Shown here in pieces: positions 49,264-58,269 of a stretch of 64,000 nt of DNA; within the stretch, counting starts at the first letter, position 1, and every line of letters begins with the position of its first letter. Under the pieces are notes generated by a model. It was given only the letters and a program-made list of their open reading frames with translations. It did no database searches and was not told the DNA's origin. Both the position numbers and the translations under genes were made by a program. This DNA is from Verrucomicrobiia bacterium (lineage in GTDB: Bacteria > Verrucomicrobiota > Verrucomicrobiia > Verrucomicrobiales > Akkermansiaceae): contig JAUIGV010000008.1 of NCBI GenBank assembly GCA_030432565.1, forward strand, positions 62,001 through 126,000, read 5' to 3'.

Positions 49264-52200
49264 ATGTTTAGGCATTTCCTCACTCTTATCCTTGCAGCCA
49301 CCGCGACCGGAGAAACCATAGGCTTCAACAGTCACATCAGACCTTTGCTATCCGACCATTGCTTTTCCTGCCACGGCTTCGACCCCAACTCAAGGGAAGC
49401 CGACCTCCGACTCGACACACCGGAAGGAGCCTTTGCCGACCGCAAATCAGGGCCCGGCATCGTTCCCGGAAAACCTGAGAAATCTCTCATCTGGAAGCGC
49501 ATCATTTCCAAGGACCCGGACGATGTGATGCCCCCGCCCAACCACCTTCTCAAGCTGGATTCCGAAGAGAAAAAACTCATCTACCGCTGGATCAAGGAAG
49601 GAGCGAAGTATGAGGAACACTGGACCTTTCTCCCTGTTAAAAAGCCAGTCGTTTCGGACCTCGCCCCTCATCCTGTCGATGCTCTGGTAAAGCAAAAGCT
49701 GATGCCGCTTGAGCTGGACCTTTCACCACGAGCCTCAAAAGAAACACTCATCCGGCGGCTTTCCTTTGATCTTCGCGGGCTACCCCCAACGCTCGAAGAA
49801 GTTTCGGAGTTTCTTAACGATAATTCCCCCAACGCCTGGGAACGCCTCGTTGACCGATTTCTCGACGACAAGGCATTTGGAGAACGCTTTGCCTGGCCTT
49901 GGCTTGATGCCGCCCGCTACGCCGATTCCAATGGTTTTCAGGGCGACGCCGAACGAACCATGTGGCCTTGGCGTGACTGGGTTATCGAGGCCCTCAACCG
50001 CAATCTTCCCTACGATGACTTCACCGTCTGGCAAATCGCCGGCGACCTGCTCCCCGAGGCAACCTTCGAACAGAAAATCGCCACCGGCTTCCTCCGCAAC
50101 CACGCCATCAACGGGGAAGGCGGATCCATCCCCGAGGAAAACCGCGTCAACTATGTCTTCGACATGGCCGAAACCGTCGGCACTGTTTGGATGGGCCTGA
50201 CCTTCAACTGCTGCCGCTGTCACGATCATAAATACGACCCTCTCAGCCAAAAGGACTATTATTCGCTCACCGCGTTTTTCAATCAAACACCCGTCACTGG
50301 AGCCGGCGGCAACCCGCAAACCCCGCCCGTCCTCGAAGTCCCCACCAAAGAACAGGTTGGGAAGGAAAACGAGCTTCGAAGCAAGCTTGCGAAAGCCCGG
50401 GATCAGCGACAGGCCCTCGCCGCGAGCCTAGCTCCACAGCAAAAGGCCTGGGAAGAAGAACGCCGCCAGCAGAACTCGCAATGGACCAGTCTCAAAGCGT
50501 CTTCAATCACCGCAAGCGACCAAGGGCTAGAGTTCGAAGAACTTCCCGACCTGTCGATCCTTACTTCCGGGCGTAATCCCGACAAAGTAACTTTCCAATT
50601 TGTTGCCCCCCTGCCCGGTGGAAAAATCACCGCAATTCGCCTGGAAGCGCTTCGACACGCTACAATGACCAAAGGAGGAATCGCACGTTCTGATAGCGGG
50701 AACTTCGTCATGACAGGATTTGAAGCCCACCTCATTCGCAACGGTCAACCCACTCAACGGCTGGATCTCGAACGGCCGCTGGCAACCTTCGAACAAGGAA
50801 ACTTGACGGTCGCAAGCGCACTGGAAAAAGGAAGCAACCGGGGTTGGGCCGTCTTCAATGGAACTTCAATTGATCGCGACCACGCTGCCCTCTTCCACCT
50901 TGGCAAAACTATAACAGCCCAGGAAGGTGACCAAATTCAGATTGTCCTTCGCCACGATTCCCAACATGCCAAACACTACCTCGGGCGCTTTAGAATCTCC
51001 GTCACTGGCACCGGATCACCGTCCCTCGAGGAAGCTGATCGGGGCCTCAATCAACTCCTCGCCATTGCACCCGGGCAAAGAACCCCGGAACAAGAAAAAC
51101 GGGTGGCTGAAACCTTCCTCGAGAGTCGCCCTGAATATCAAAAATTCTCAACACAACTGACTGAACTTGAAGCTCAGATTAAAGCCGTCAAAAAAGGATC
51201 TCCGCGCGTCATGGTGATGGAAGATCGCCGGGAACTGCGAAAGACTTATGTTCTGGCGGTTGGTTCCTACCAAGCACGGGGAGAGGAAGTGGAGGCCGCT
51301 ACCCCGGAAATTCTCCCCCCGCTTCAACCAAAAGAAAATCCCAACCGGCTCGATCTTGCCCGCTGGCTCGTTTCCCCAAAACACCCGCTCACCTCCAGAG
51401 TAACCGTCAATCGGATCTGGCAGGAACTCTTTGGCGTCGGGCTGATCAAATCGCCGGAAGATCTTGGCGTGCAATCCGAGATTCCAGTCCATCCCGAACT
51501 CCTGGACTGGCTTTCCGCCGACTTCATGGAATCAGGCTGGGATTTTAAAAACCTCATCAAGACTATTGTCACCAGTGATGTTTATCAACAATCCTCCAAA
51601 GTCGATTCACTCGCCCTGGAACGTGACCCCGAGAATCGCCTTCTGGCACGCGCCCCTCGATATCGACTTCCTTCCTGGATGATTCGCGATCAAGCTCTGG
51701 CGCTTTCCGGACGCCTCGTCCGCCAAGTTGGCGGAGAACCGGTCAAGCCCTGGCAGCCCGAGGGACTATGGGCTGAAGTGACTTTTGGTGGAGGAAAGAA
51801 ACGCTACGTCCCCGACACCGGCGAAAAGCTGCGCCGCCGGAGCATCTACACCTTCTGGCGGCGAATCTCCGCACCTCCCATGATCTTTGACAACGCCAAG
51901 CGGGAAGGTTGTGAGGTCGGCACTTACCGGACCAATTCCCCTCTTCACGCTTTGGCAATTCTGAACGACCCTCTCTATGTCGAAGCTGCGCGCAGCATTG
52001 CCTATCGAGCTCACTCCATCGACTCAAAATCGGTTCTCAACCTCGCCTTCAAACTCGTAACAGCCCGCGAACCGAGTGCGGCCGAACTGGCAATCATCAA
52101 GCGAATGTACGAGGCATCCCTGAGTCACTACAAAACACACCCTGAAGAAGCAAGTTCCCTGCTTTCCACTGGAGAACTCGCCGTTGCCGATCAAATCGAT

Positions 52201-52275
52201 CCACTTGAGCAAGCCGCTCTTACCTCAACCATCCTCTCGCTTCTCAATACGGACGAAGTCCTCACCAAGGAATAG
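49264..52275 (+). CDS. PSD1 / DUF1549 / DUF1553 planctomycete-type cytochrome c domain protein
   Basis: The 1003-residue product has signal peptide MFRHFLTLILAATATGETIG and the haem site 'LLSDHCFSCHGFDPNSREAD' (C-x2-C-H) near 37. DUF1549 follows at about 140-350 ('RRLSFDLRGLPPTLEEVSEF' and 'TFNCCRCHDHKYDPLSQKDY', a second C-x2-C-H). A middle beta part at about 400-600 resembles a carbohydrate-binding insert, and DUF1553 occupies about 690-960 ('NRLDLARWLVSPKHPLTSRV', 'GLIKSPEDLGVQSEIPVHP'). These proteins are abundant in Planctomycetes and Verrucomicrobia and pair with DUF1501 proteins. A role in periplasmic polysaccharide oxidation has been suggested, but the reaction is unproven. The DUF1501 gene starts two bases later. 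Confidence 0.9.
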   Translation: MFRHFLTLILAATATGETIGFNSHIRPLLSDHCFSCHGFDPNSREADLRLDTPEGAFADRKSGPGIVPGKPEKSLIWKRIISKDPDDVMPPPNHLLKLDSEEKKLIYRWIKEGAKYEEHWTFLPVKKPVVSDLAPHPVDALVKQKLMPLELDLSPRASKETLIRRLSFDLRGLPPTLEEVSEFLNDNSPNAWERLVDRFLDDKAFGERFAWPWLDAARYADSNGFQGDAERTMWPWRDWVIEALNRNLPYDDFTVWQIAGDLLPEATFEQKIATGFLRNHAINGEGGSIPEENRVNYVFDMAETVGTVWMGLTFNCCRCHDHKYDPLSQKDYYSLTAFFNQTPVTGAGGNPQTPPVLEVPTKEQVGKENELRSKLAKARDQRQALAASLAPQQKAWEEERRQQNSQWTSLKASSITASDQGLEFEELPDLSILTSGRNPDKVTFQFVAPLPGGKITAIRLEALRHATMTKGGIARSDSGNFVMTGFEAHLIRNGQPTQRLDLERPLATFEQGNLTVASALEKGSNRGWAVFNGTSIDRDHAALFHLGKTITAQEGDQIQIVLRHDSQHAKHYLGRFRISVTGTGSPSLEEADRGLNQLLAIAPGQRTPEQEKRVAETFLESRPEYQKFSTQLTELEAQIKAVKKGSPRVMVMEDRRELRKTYVLAVGSYQARGEEVEAATPEILPPLQPKENPNRLDLARWLVSPKHPLTSRVTVNRIWQELFGVGLIKSPEDLGVQSEIPVHPELLDWLSADFMESGWDFKNLIKTIVTSDVYQQSSKVDSLALERDPENRLLARAPRYRLPSWMIRDQALALSGRLVRQVGGEPVKPWQPEGLWAEVTFGGGKKRYVPDTGEKLRRRSIYTFWRRISAPPMIFDNAKREGCEVGTYRTNSPLHALAILNDPLYVEAARSIAYRAHSIDSKSVLNLAFKLVTAREPSAAELAIIKRMYEASLSHYKTHPEEASSLLSTGELAVADQIDPLEQAALTSTILSLLNTDEVLTKE

Positions 52276-52277
52276 AC

Positions 52278-53726
52278 ATGAACCCGATTTTCGAATCTCA
52301 ACTCATTTCAAACCGTCGCCACTTCTTCGGAAAGACCGCAACCGGTCTGGGCATTCCCGCCCTTGCCCATCTTCTGGGCAACAGTGCCTCGGCTTCGGAA
52401 GATCGCATTCTTGAGGCTGCCCAAGCAATTGCACCGAGGGCAAAGCGCGTTGTATATCTCTTTCAGAACGGCGCACCGAGTCACCTCGAGCTTTTTGACT
52501 ACAAGCCCAAGCTCGCAAAACTCCACGGGGAAAAGGTTCCCGAATCCTACATGGAGGGAAAACGGTTTTCGACGATGTCCGCCGCAGCGGATCAACGACG
52601 GCTCCTCGCCCCCATCGAGCCCTTCAAGCAACACGGTGAGTCCGGAGCAACGGTCAGCGCCTTGATGCCACACACCGCAAGGATTTCCGATGATCTTTGC
52701 TTCATCAAGAGCATGCACACCGAACAGGTCAACCATGCTCCTGCGATCAACTTCTTCCTTTCCGGATTTCAACTCCCTTCGCGGCCAACTGTCGGCTCCT
52801 GGCTCTCTTACGGACTGGGATCGATGAACGAAAATCTTCCAACCTTTGTGGTCATGACTTCGGTGACCAAGGGAACGAGTTGCGGACAAATTTTCTACGA
52901 CTCTTATTGGTCCTCGGGCTTTCTTCCCTCGCGCCACCAGGGAGTAAAACTCCGCGCCGGAGCCAGCCCGGTTCTTTACCTCAACAATCCAAGTGGCGTC
53001 AGCCCGCAACTTCGCCGTCAAATGCTTGATGGAATTGCGGAGCTCAACCAAAGCAAGTATGCCGCGGTCGGCGACCCTGAAATCCAAACCCGGATCGCCC
53101 AATATGAAATGGCCTATCGCATGCAAACAAGCGTGCCCGAATTGGCCGATATCTCGGGCGAGTCAAAATCGACTCTCGATCTTTATGGCCCGCAAGTTCA
53201 CGAGCCTGGAAGCTTCGCGCGCAACTGCCTTCTGACCCGTCGGCTCCTCGAAAGAGGCACCCGATACGTTCAGTTGATGCATGCAGGTTGGGACCAGCAT
53301 AATTCGCTAACGACCGAACTCTACAATCAGTGTCGCGATACCGACCAACCCTCGGCGGCCCTCGTTCAGGATCTCAAACAACGGGGCCTTTTGGATGAGA
53401 CTCTCGTGATCTGGGGCGGAGAGTTTGGCCGCACCCCTTTCCTCCAGGGAAATTTCGATAACCGCGCGAGATGGGGCCGGGATCATCATCCCTACACATT
53501 TACAATCTGGATGGCAGGCGGCGGGGTAAAGCCGGGAATGACTTACGGCGAGTCAGACGATATTGGATTCAACGTTGCGGACAAGCCGGTGCAGGTCCAC
53601 GATTTTCAAGCCACCCTTCTCCACCTCCTCGGAATCAATCACGAAAAGCTGACCTACAAATTTCAAGGGCGTCACTACCGCCTGACGGACGTCCACGGCC
53701 ATGTCGTGAAAGACATTCTGGCTTAA
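52278..53726 (+). CDS. DUF1501 domain-containing exported protein
   Basis: The 482-residue product has a Tat-like start: 'LISNRRHFFGKTATGLGIPA' with twin Arg followed by a hydrophobic stretch. DUF1501 marks are 'VVYLFQNGAPSHLELFDYKP', 'FIKSMHTEQVNHAPAINFF', 'LMHAGWDQHNS', 'VIWGGEFGRTPF' and 'GRDHHPYTFTIWMAGGGVK'. The fold is related to alkaline phosphatase/sulfatase enzymes, and the conserved Asp/His residues could bind metal. It forms the usual gene pair with the DUF1549/DUF1553 protein before it. Confidence 0.92.
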   Translation: MNPIFESQLISNRRHFFGKTATGLGIPALAHLLGNSASASEDRILEAAQAIAPRAKRVVYLFQNGAPSHLELFDYKPKLAKLHGEKVPESYMEGKRFSTMSAAADQRRLLAPIEPFKQHGESGATVSALMPHTARISDDLCFIKSMHTEQVNHAPAINFFLSGFQLPSRPTVGSWLSYGLGSMNENLPTFVVMTSVTKGTSCGQIFYDSYWSSGFLPSRHQGVKLRAGASPVLYLNNPSGVSPQLRRQMLDGIAELNQSKYAAVGDPEIQTRIAQYEMAYRMQTSVPELADISGESKSTLDLYGPQVHEPGSFARNCLLTRRLLERGTRYVQLMHAGWDQHNSLTTELYNQCRDTDQPSAALVQDLKQRGLLDETLVIWGGEFGRTPFLQGNFDNRARWGRDHHPYTFTIWMAGGGVKPGMTYGESDDIGFNVADKPVQVHDFQATLLHLLGINHEKLTYKFQGRHYRLTDVHGHVVKDILA

Positions 53727-53743
53727 TGGAATTCCGGCCTGGG

Positions 53744-53782
53744 AAAAAAAGAAGAGCCGTGGCTAAGCGCCATGACTCTTCT
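53744..53782 (-). terminator. Terminator of the 53805 small lipoprotein gene
   Basis: The stem AGAAGAG-C-C-G-T-G-G-C against GCCATG-ACTCTTCT (two mismatches, five-base loop) is followed on the minus strand by a run of seven T. It lies 22 bases after the small gene and 18 bases after the convergent DUF1501 stop. Confidence 0.75.
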
Positions 53783-53804
53783 GGAAAATTGTTGGAGTCG
53801 CCTC

Positions 53805-53972
53805 TTACTTTTCGTAAGTAACGGGCATCTCGCGACTAACAGGAACGTCTTTGAAGACGGGAAGCGGACGAAGCGCCGGGACAGGCTCTTCGCCGGTGCA
53901 GCACCCGCAGGAGCTGAGACCAAGAGAACCGGCTGCGAAAGCAACGAGTGAGGTAAATTTTACGAATTTCAT
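53805..53972 (-). CDS. Tiny lipoprotein, 55 residues
   Basis: ATG at 53972 starts MKFVKFTSLVAFAAGSLGLS and the lipobox L-S-S-C, so the mature product is only about 32 residues, beginning C-G-C-C. It is Pro/Val/Glu-rich without visible structure. A terminator follows directly. Small lipoproteins of this kind resemble entericidin-like or spacer lipoproteins, but no family is recognised. Confidence 0.65.
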   Translation of the reverse strand: MKFVKFTSLVAFAAGSLGLSSCGCCTGEEPVPALRPLPVFKDVPVSREMPVTYEK

Positions 53973-54006
53973 GTGATTGGGATTGTGGTTGATGGCTGAA
54001 AATGGA

Positions 54007-54043
54007 GAACCGGAGCGATCCAGAAAGGATCGACTCCGGCTCA
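54007..54043. terminator. Strong hairpin between the two tiny lipoprotein genes
   Basis: CCGGAGCGATCC at 54010-54021 pairs with GGATCG-A-CTCCGG at 54027-54039 with one bulged A and a five-base loop. It lies downstream of the 54067 gene and just upstream of the 53972 start, so it could end the first transcript or attenuate the second. Confidence 0.6.
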
Positions 54044-54066
54044 AACCTTTTTATCGGCTAGAGAGA

Positions 54067-54189
54067 TTACTTGGAAGGAATCTCAATCGGAGCAGGAGCT
54101 GGTGGTGCTTCTTCAGGAGCACTTCCGCAAGAAGTGAGGGAGAAGCCAGCGAGTGCTGCGATAAGGCCGAGGACGGTAGCAATTTTCAT
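54067..54189 (-). CDS. Tiny lipoprotein, 40 residues
   Basis: The frame from ATG 54189 to TAA 54067 encodes MKIATVLGLIAALAGFSLTS then Cys, a textbook lipoprotein signal with lipobox L-T-S-C, followed by 19 residues rich in Pro, Ala and Glu. It is similar in design to the next gene at 53805, with which it shares orientation and a 94-base gap. The mature peptide would be a short lipid-anchored Pro-rich string. Confidence 0.6.
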   Translation of the reverse strand: MKIATVLGLIAALAGFSLTSCGSAPEEAPPAPAPIEIPSK

Positions 54190-54428
54190 TGTTATTTCTT
54201 TTTGTTGGTTTTGTTCTTTTTGCGGAAAAATCTAGAATCTTTCTGCGATAAGGTCGGACAGATGCAGAGCAATTGTCGTTCCAAGTTGGCCGGAGGATAG
54301 TAAACTCACTAAGCCATGCAAGTAGTTAAGTGATCTTTTCTAACCTTTTTCCAGGAGCCACCCCTGAAACCGCGTCCAAAACTGGGATTGCATCGCTCCA
54401 AAACCCCGATACCGTCCTGCCCCTTTCC

Positions 54429-55430
54429 ATGAATACCAAGCCTCATGTAGCAATCGTCGGCGTCTCCGGCGCAGTCGGTCGGGAAATGCTCGTCTGCCTC
54501 GAAGAGCGTAATTTCCCCCTTTCCAAAATCACTTTGCTTGCTTCCGCCCGCTCTGCGGGAAAAAAGCTGACTTTTAGGGGCGAGGAACTCACGATTGAAG
54601 AACTGACGGCAGAGTCATTCGATGGAATCGACATCGCCCTTTTTTCGGCGGGTGGAGAAATTTCAAAGGAATTTGCACCCATTGCGGCAAAAGCGGGATG
54701 TATCGTAATCGACAACTCATCGGCCTTCCGGATGGACCCTGATGTGCCCTTGATCGTGCCTGAAATCAACGGTAAGGATGCCTTACATCCCCTACGCAAT
54801 ATCATCGCAAATCCAAATTGCTCGACAATCATCACCCTCATGGGGCTGGCCCCTCTCCATCAGGCTTTTGGATTGAAAGGGATTATCGCCTCGACCTACC
54901 AGGCGGTCTCAGGGAGCGGAGCCCAGGGAATCATTGAATTGGACGAGCAAATGAAGGCTCTCGTCGCTGGAAACCCGGTAAAACCAAGTGTTTACCCCCA
55001 CCAAATCGCCCACAACGTCATTCCTCATGTTGATGTTTTTCAGGAGACGGGCTACACCAAGGAGGAACAGAAGATGCTTCATGAAGGCCGGAAAATCCTT
55101 GGCCTCCCCGAACTCAAGGTGACCTGCACGTGCGTCCGCGTCCCCGTGATGCGCTCGCATTCCATCTCAATGACTGCCATTTTCGAAAAAGACCCGTCCG
55201 TGGAGGAGGCGAGAAAGGCCTACGAAGGAAAGCCCGGCATTCGCCTGGTTGACGATCCTCAAAACGCCCTCTACCCCGTCCCACTCGGAACAACGGGGAA
55301 AGATGACTGCGAAGTCGGACGGATTAGAAAGGATCAAGTACTCCCCCATGCCCTCGCGCTCTGGGTCGTCGGCGACCAGGTCAAAAAAGGAGCGGCCCTT
55401 AATGCTGTGCAAATTGCCGAATTGTTATAA
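54429..55430 (+). CDS. asd: Aspartate-semialdehyde dehydrogenase
   Basis: ATG at 54429 starts MNTKPHVAIVGVSGAVGREM with the NADP-binding G-x-x-G-x-x-G; upstream residues of the open frame do not belong. The 333-residue protein carries the catalytic Cys in 'IIANPNCSTI' near 128, 'YQAVSGSGAQGI' and 'RVPVMRSHSISMT', typical of Asd. It reduces aspartyl phosphate to the semialdehyde for Lys, Met, Thr and diaminopimelate synthesis. The first 240 bases upstream show no recognisable leader element. Confidence 0.94.
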   Translation: MNTKPHVAIVGVSGAVGREMLVCLEERNFPLSKITLLASARSAGKKLTFRGEELTIEELTAESFDGIDIALFSAGGEISKEFAPIAAKAGCIVIDNSSAFRMDPDVPLIVPEINGKDALHPLRNIIANPNCSTIITLMGLAPLHQAFGLKGIIASTYQAVSGSGAQGIIELDEQMKALVAGNPVKPSVYPHQIAHNVIPHVDVFQETGYTKEEQKMLHEGRKILGLPELKVTCTCVRVPVMRSHSISMTAIFEKDPSVEEARKAYEGKPGIRLVDDPQNALYPVPLGTTGKDDCEVGRIRKDQVLPHALALWVVGDQVKKGAALNAVQIAELL

Positions 55431-55554
55431 GTTCCCTTTGGAATTCGGCCCTAAGAATGCTGTTGATGAAATCGTCGTGTCCCGGGGCGGTTTCGTTTTC
55501 AGAAGCTGAGAACCGTTCATCGAACCACTTTTAACCCAATTTAAGAAGCGCATC

Positions 55555-58221
55555 ATGGCCGACGACCAATCGAACTCTACGGAATTTGTGGCACCTTCCC
55601 TTGAGGATCTTGCTCCGCTTTTTCCGGCCTATGAATTGGAGGCATTCATTGCGCAAGGGGGGATGGGAGCGGTTTACAAGGCCCGGCAAAAATCGCTGGA
55701 CCGATCGGTTGCCATCAAGATTCTACCGCGTGAATTTGGTGATGATCCCCAGTTCAGGGCATCCTTTGAGGCGGAGGCCAAGGCGATGGCCAGGCTGAAT
55801 CATCCAAATCTCATCTCAGTTTACGACTTCGGCGATATCGAGGGGATGCTTTATATCATTATGGAGTTCGTCCAGGGGAAGGCGCTCTACTACTCCGCCC
55901 ACAACAAAGCCATTGATCCCGCCGTTGCTCTCGATCTGGTTTCCACCATCTCCCGTGGCCTCGCCCACGCCCACCGTGGTGGCATCATTCATAGGGACAT
56001 CAAGCCAGCCAACATCCTGCTCGATACCGACGCCAAACCCAAGATCGGCGACTTTGGACTCGCCCACCCGGTTGACCGCGGCAAGGACGAGGGACTCGTG
56101 TTCGGCACACCGGGCTACACCGCTCCGGAAATTTTCCAGGATGGAATCGATGTCGATCAACGCTCCGACATCTTCTCAGTCGGAGCCCTTCTCTACGAGT
56201 TGCTTTGCGGACGTCACCCCGAGCCTCACAGCCACGGCATGACCACTGGGATCGACCCGCGCATCGACGCCATTATTAAGAAGGCGACCCATTCTAATCC
56301 AAATCTTCGTTACTCGGATGTCGATCAATTGGCTGACGATCTTGATGAACTCATTCCCAGACTTGGGGGGCCCAAATTTGCAACGGCACCCGCCGCCGCT
56401 CCAAGCCCCGCCCTGGGAGGCAGCCCCGTTCTGTCCAGCAGCCAGCAAAAATCGGGAGTCGCCTCCTTTGTCGTGATTCTGCTACTCCTTCTTGGCGGAG
56501 GCGCCGCCGCATTCTACCTCATTGGCAAGGAGCCCGAAAAACCTCGGACCGAGACCCCTGACAAGGAGCCCGATGCAACGCCGGAACCGGCCAAGGAGCC
56601 CAAGAACAAGAATCGTCCCAAGAAAAAGCCACGCGAAGATCGCCAAAAGATGGCAGCTCGGGAAAAGCCCGCAAAACCCAAACCCGAGGTTCCGGAGCCC
56701 GCAAAACCCGAGGAAACCCCTCTCGAGTCGCTCACCCGGCTTGCCGAACCTCTGACCGAAGGCAAACGTGATGAGTTCCCGGTCGGAACTGTAAAAGGTG
56801 AAAAAGCCGCTTACTTTCTCCTCACGAAGAACATGACCTGGGACGAGGCCAACCACTTCGCAAGCCAACACGGCGCCAACCTTGCACTCCTTCCCACCAC
56901 AGGTGATCTCGCGTGGTTTCATGAGAATTTCAAGACCCCGGGCCCGGTCTGGATCGGCGCCTCCGATTCAGGCTTTGAGAATAAGTGGTTCTGGAATGAC
57001 GGCTCTGACGTTGACACCAAACTCTGGGTGAAAAATTCCCCTGACGACCGGACCACCGACAATCCGAACGGAGAAGACTTTGGAGCAATCTCTCCCGAAA
57101 CTCCGCAGTTGGAAGATCACCATCGTCTCCAAAAATTCCCTGCCCTTCTGGAATGGAAACTCGACGGGAGCACTCCGGCATCGCTCGATGCCCAACTTGC
57201 TCGCACCGGAGAAGCCCTGAATAACAAGCGCACCCCGATCTTTCCCTCCGGCACCTATAACGTCGGCGGGTCGAGATTCCTCCTTGTGAAAAAAGGCGTC
57301 AGCTGGGACGAAGCATCACTGATCGCGTCCAATGCCGGCGGACACCTTGCAGTCCCGTCCAACGACAAGGAAGCATCCTTCATGGCACTTACCCTCAAAT
57401 CTGCTTTAGCAGATCGCGGAAGCTGCTGGATCGGAGGAAAACGCGACGAAAGCCTGCCCGAAATCTGGAAGTATGTCACCGGAGAAGCCTTCACTTTCAT
57501 CACCTGGCTCGAAGGCCAGCCTGACAATGATGAGGAAAACGAAAACTACCTCGTGATCCGAAAGGAGGGCGACGCCTTGGGTGCCAATGATGAGGACCGG
57601 AATGGAACGGACACGAACCACTTCTTCATCGAATGGTCGGTCCCGGCCCTTCGTAATATGCCCCGAGCATCTGCAAACGATCTTGACGATAGCGAGCTTC
57701 TTGCGGCCCTCGAAGAACTACGTGATAAAATCAGAGGCCGTCATGGCCGGGAATACCGAAAATTCCGCCGCAAATATGACGACGTGGTGCAGGATTTCCT
57801 GAAAGACACCATTACCGCCATCAACAACCAGGAACGTCTGCCGGCGCCCATCAAGGCCGGTTTGGTCGAAGAGGTGAAAAAGTATCTCGAGAAAAACGAG
57901 CTTCCCAAAACCCTTCCGCCAGGTGCCCCCGAGCGCCTCAAGCGAAAACTCACGGATGCCCGGGAAGAAGCCAAGACTCTTCAGAAAGAATACGAGGAGG
58001 ATTTCAAAGAGGCCATGCAGGACTATCTCGAACTCCTGATCGATACCGCGAACGATGTCCTGAAAAATGGGGAAGAAGCCAAAGGAAAGATCTTCATCCT
58101 CGAAAATACAGTTACCAAAGACAATACCGACCGTTTCGACCAGATCATGGACAATAAGAAGGTCCCCCTGCCGGAGAAACCCGCCGAAGAGAACGGGGAA
58201 GAAGGCAACAAGGACCAATAA
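55555..58221 (+). CDS. Transmembrane Ser/Thr protein kinase with two C-type-lectin-like domains
   Basis: The 888-residue protein has a cytoplasmic PknB-like kinase domain (about 25-270): the Gly-rich loop 'AQGGMGAVYKARQK', the Lys in 'SVAIKILPRE', 'IIHRDIKPANILLD' with catalytic Asp, 'KIGDFGLAHPVD', and 'YTAPEIFQDG'. One membrane segment lies at about 302-325. An Ala/Lys/Pro-rich linker leads to two C-type-lectin-like domains at about 412-537 ('MTWDEANHFASQHGANLALL') and 570-695 ('VSWDEASLIASNAGGHLAVP'), both ending in E-W-x. About 190 charged helical residues end the protein. It would sense ligands outside and phosphorylate inside. Many relatives carry C-terminal PASTA or repeats instead. 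Confidence 0.85.
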   Translation: MADDQSNSTEFVAPSLEDLAPLFPAYELEAFIAQGGMGAVYKARQKSLDRSVAIKILPREFGDDPQFRASFEAEAKAMARLNHPNLISVYDFGDIEGMLYIIMEFVQGKALYYSAHNKAIDPAVALDLVSTISRGLAHAHRGGIIHRDIKPANILLDTDAKPKIGDFGLAHPVDRGKDEGLVFGTPGYTAPEIFQDGIDVDQRSDIFSVGALLYELLCGRHPEPHSHGMTTGIDPRIDAIIKKATHSNPNLRYSDVDQLADDLDELIPRLGGPKFATAPAAAPSPALGGSPVLSSSQQKSGVASFVVILLLLLGGGAAAFYLIGKEPEKPRTETPDKEPDATPEPAKEPKNKNRPKKKPREDRQKMAAREKPAKPKPEVPEPAKPEETPLESLTRLAEPLTEGKRDEFPVGTVKGEKAAYFLLTKNMTWDEANHFASQHGANLALLPTTGDLAWFHENFKTPGPVWIGASDSGFENKWFWNDGSDVDTKLWVKNSPDDRTTDNPNGEDFGAISPETPQLEDHHRLQKFPALLEWKLDGSTPASLDAQLARTGEALNNKRTPIFPSGTYNVGGSRFLLVKKGVSWDEASLIASNAGGHLAVPSNDKEASFMALTLKSALADRGSCWIGGKRDESLPEIWKYVTGEAFTFITWLEGQPDNDEENENYLVIRKEGDALGANDEDRNGTDTNHFFIEWSVPALRNMPRASANDLDDSELLAALEELRDKIRGRHGREYRKFRRKYDDVVQDFLKDTITAINNQERLPAPIKAGLVEEVKKYLEKNELPKTLPPGAPERLKRKLTDAREEAKTLQKEYEEDFKEAMQDYLELLIDTANDVLKNGEEAKGKIFILENTVTKDNTDRFDQIMDNKKVPLPEKPAEENGEEGNKDQ

Positions 58222-58269
58222 ATCCCTTCCCCCTGCTTGCGCCCCACTCCTCCCGCGCTAGTCTCGCGC

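Noticed and set aside
54190-54428. Lysine riboswitch upstream of asd
   Set aside because: No conserved L-box helices could be recognised in the 239 bases.
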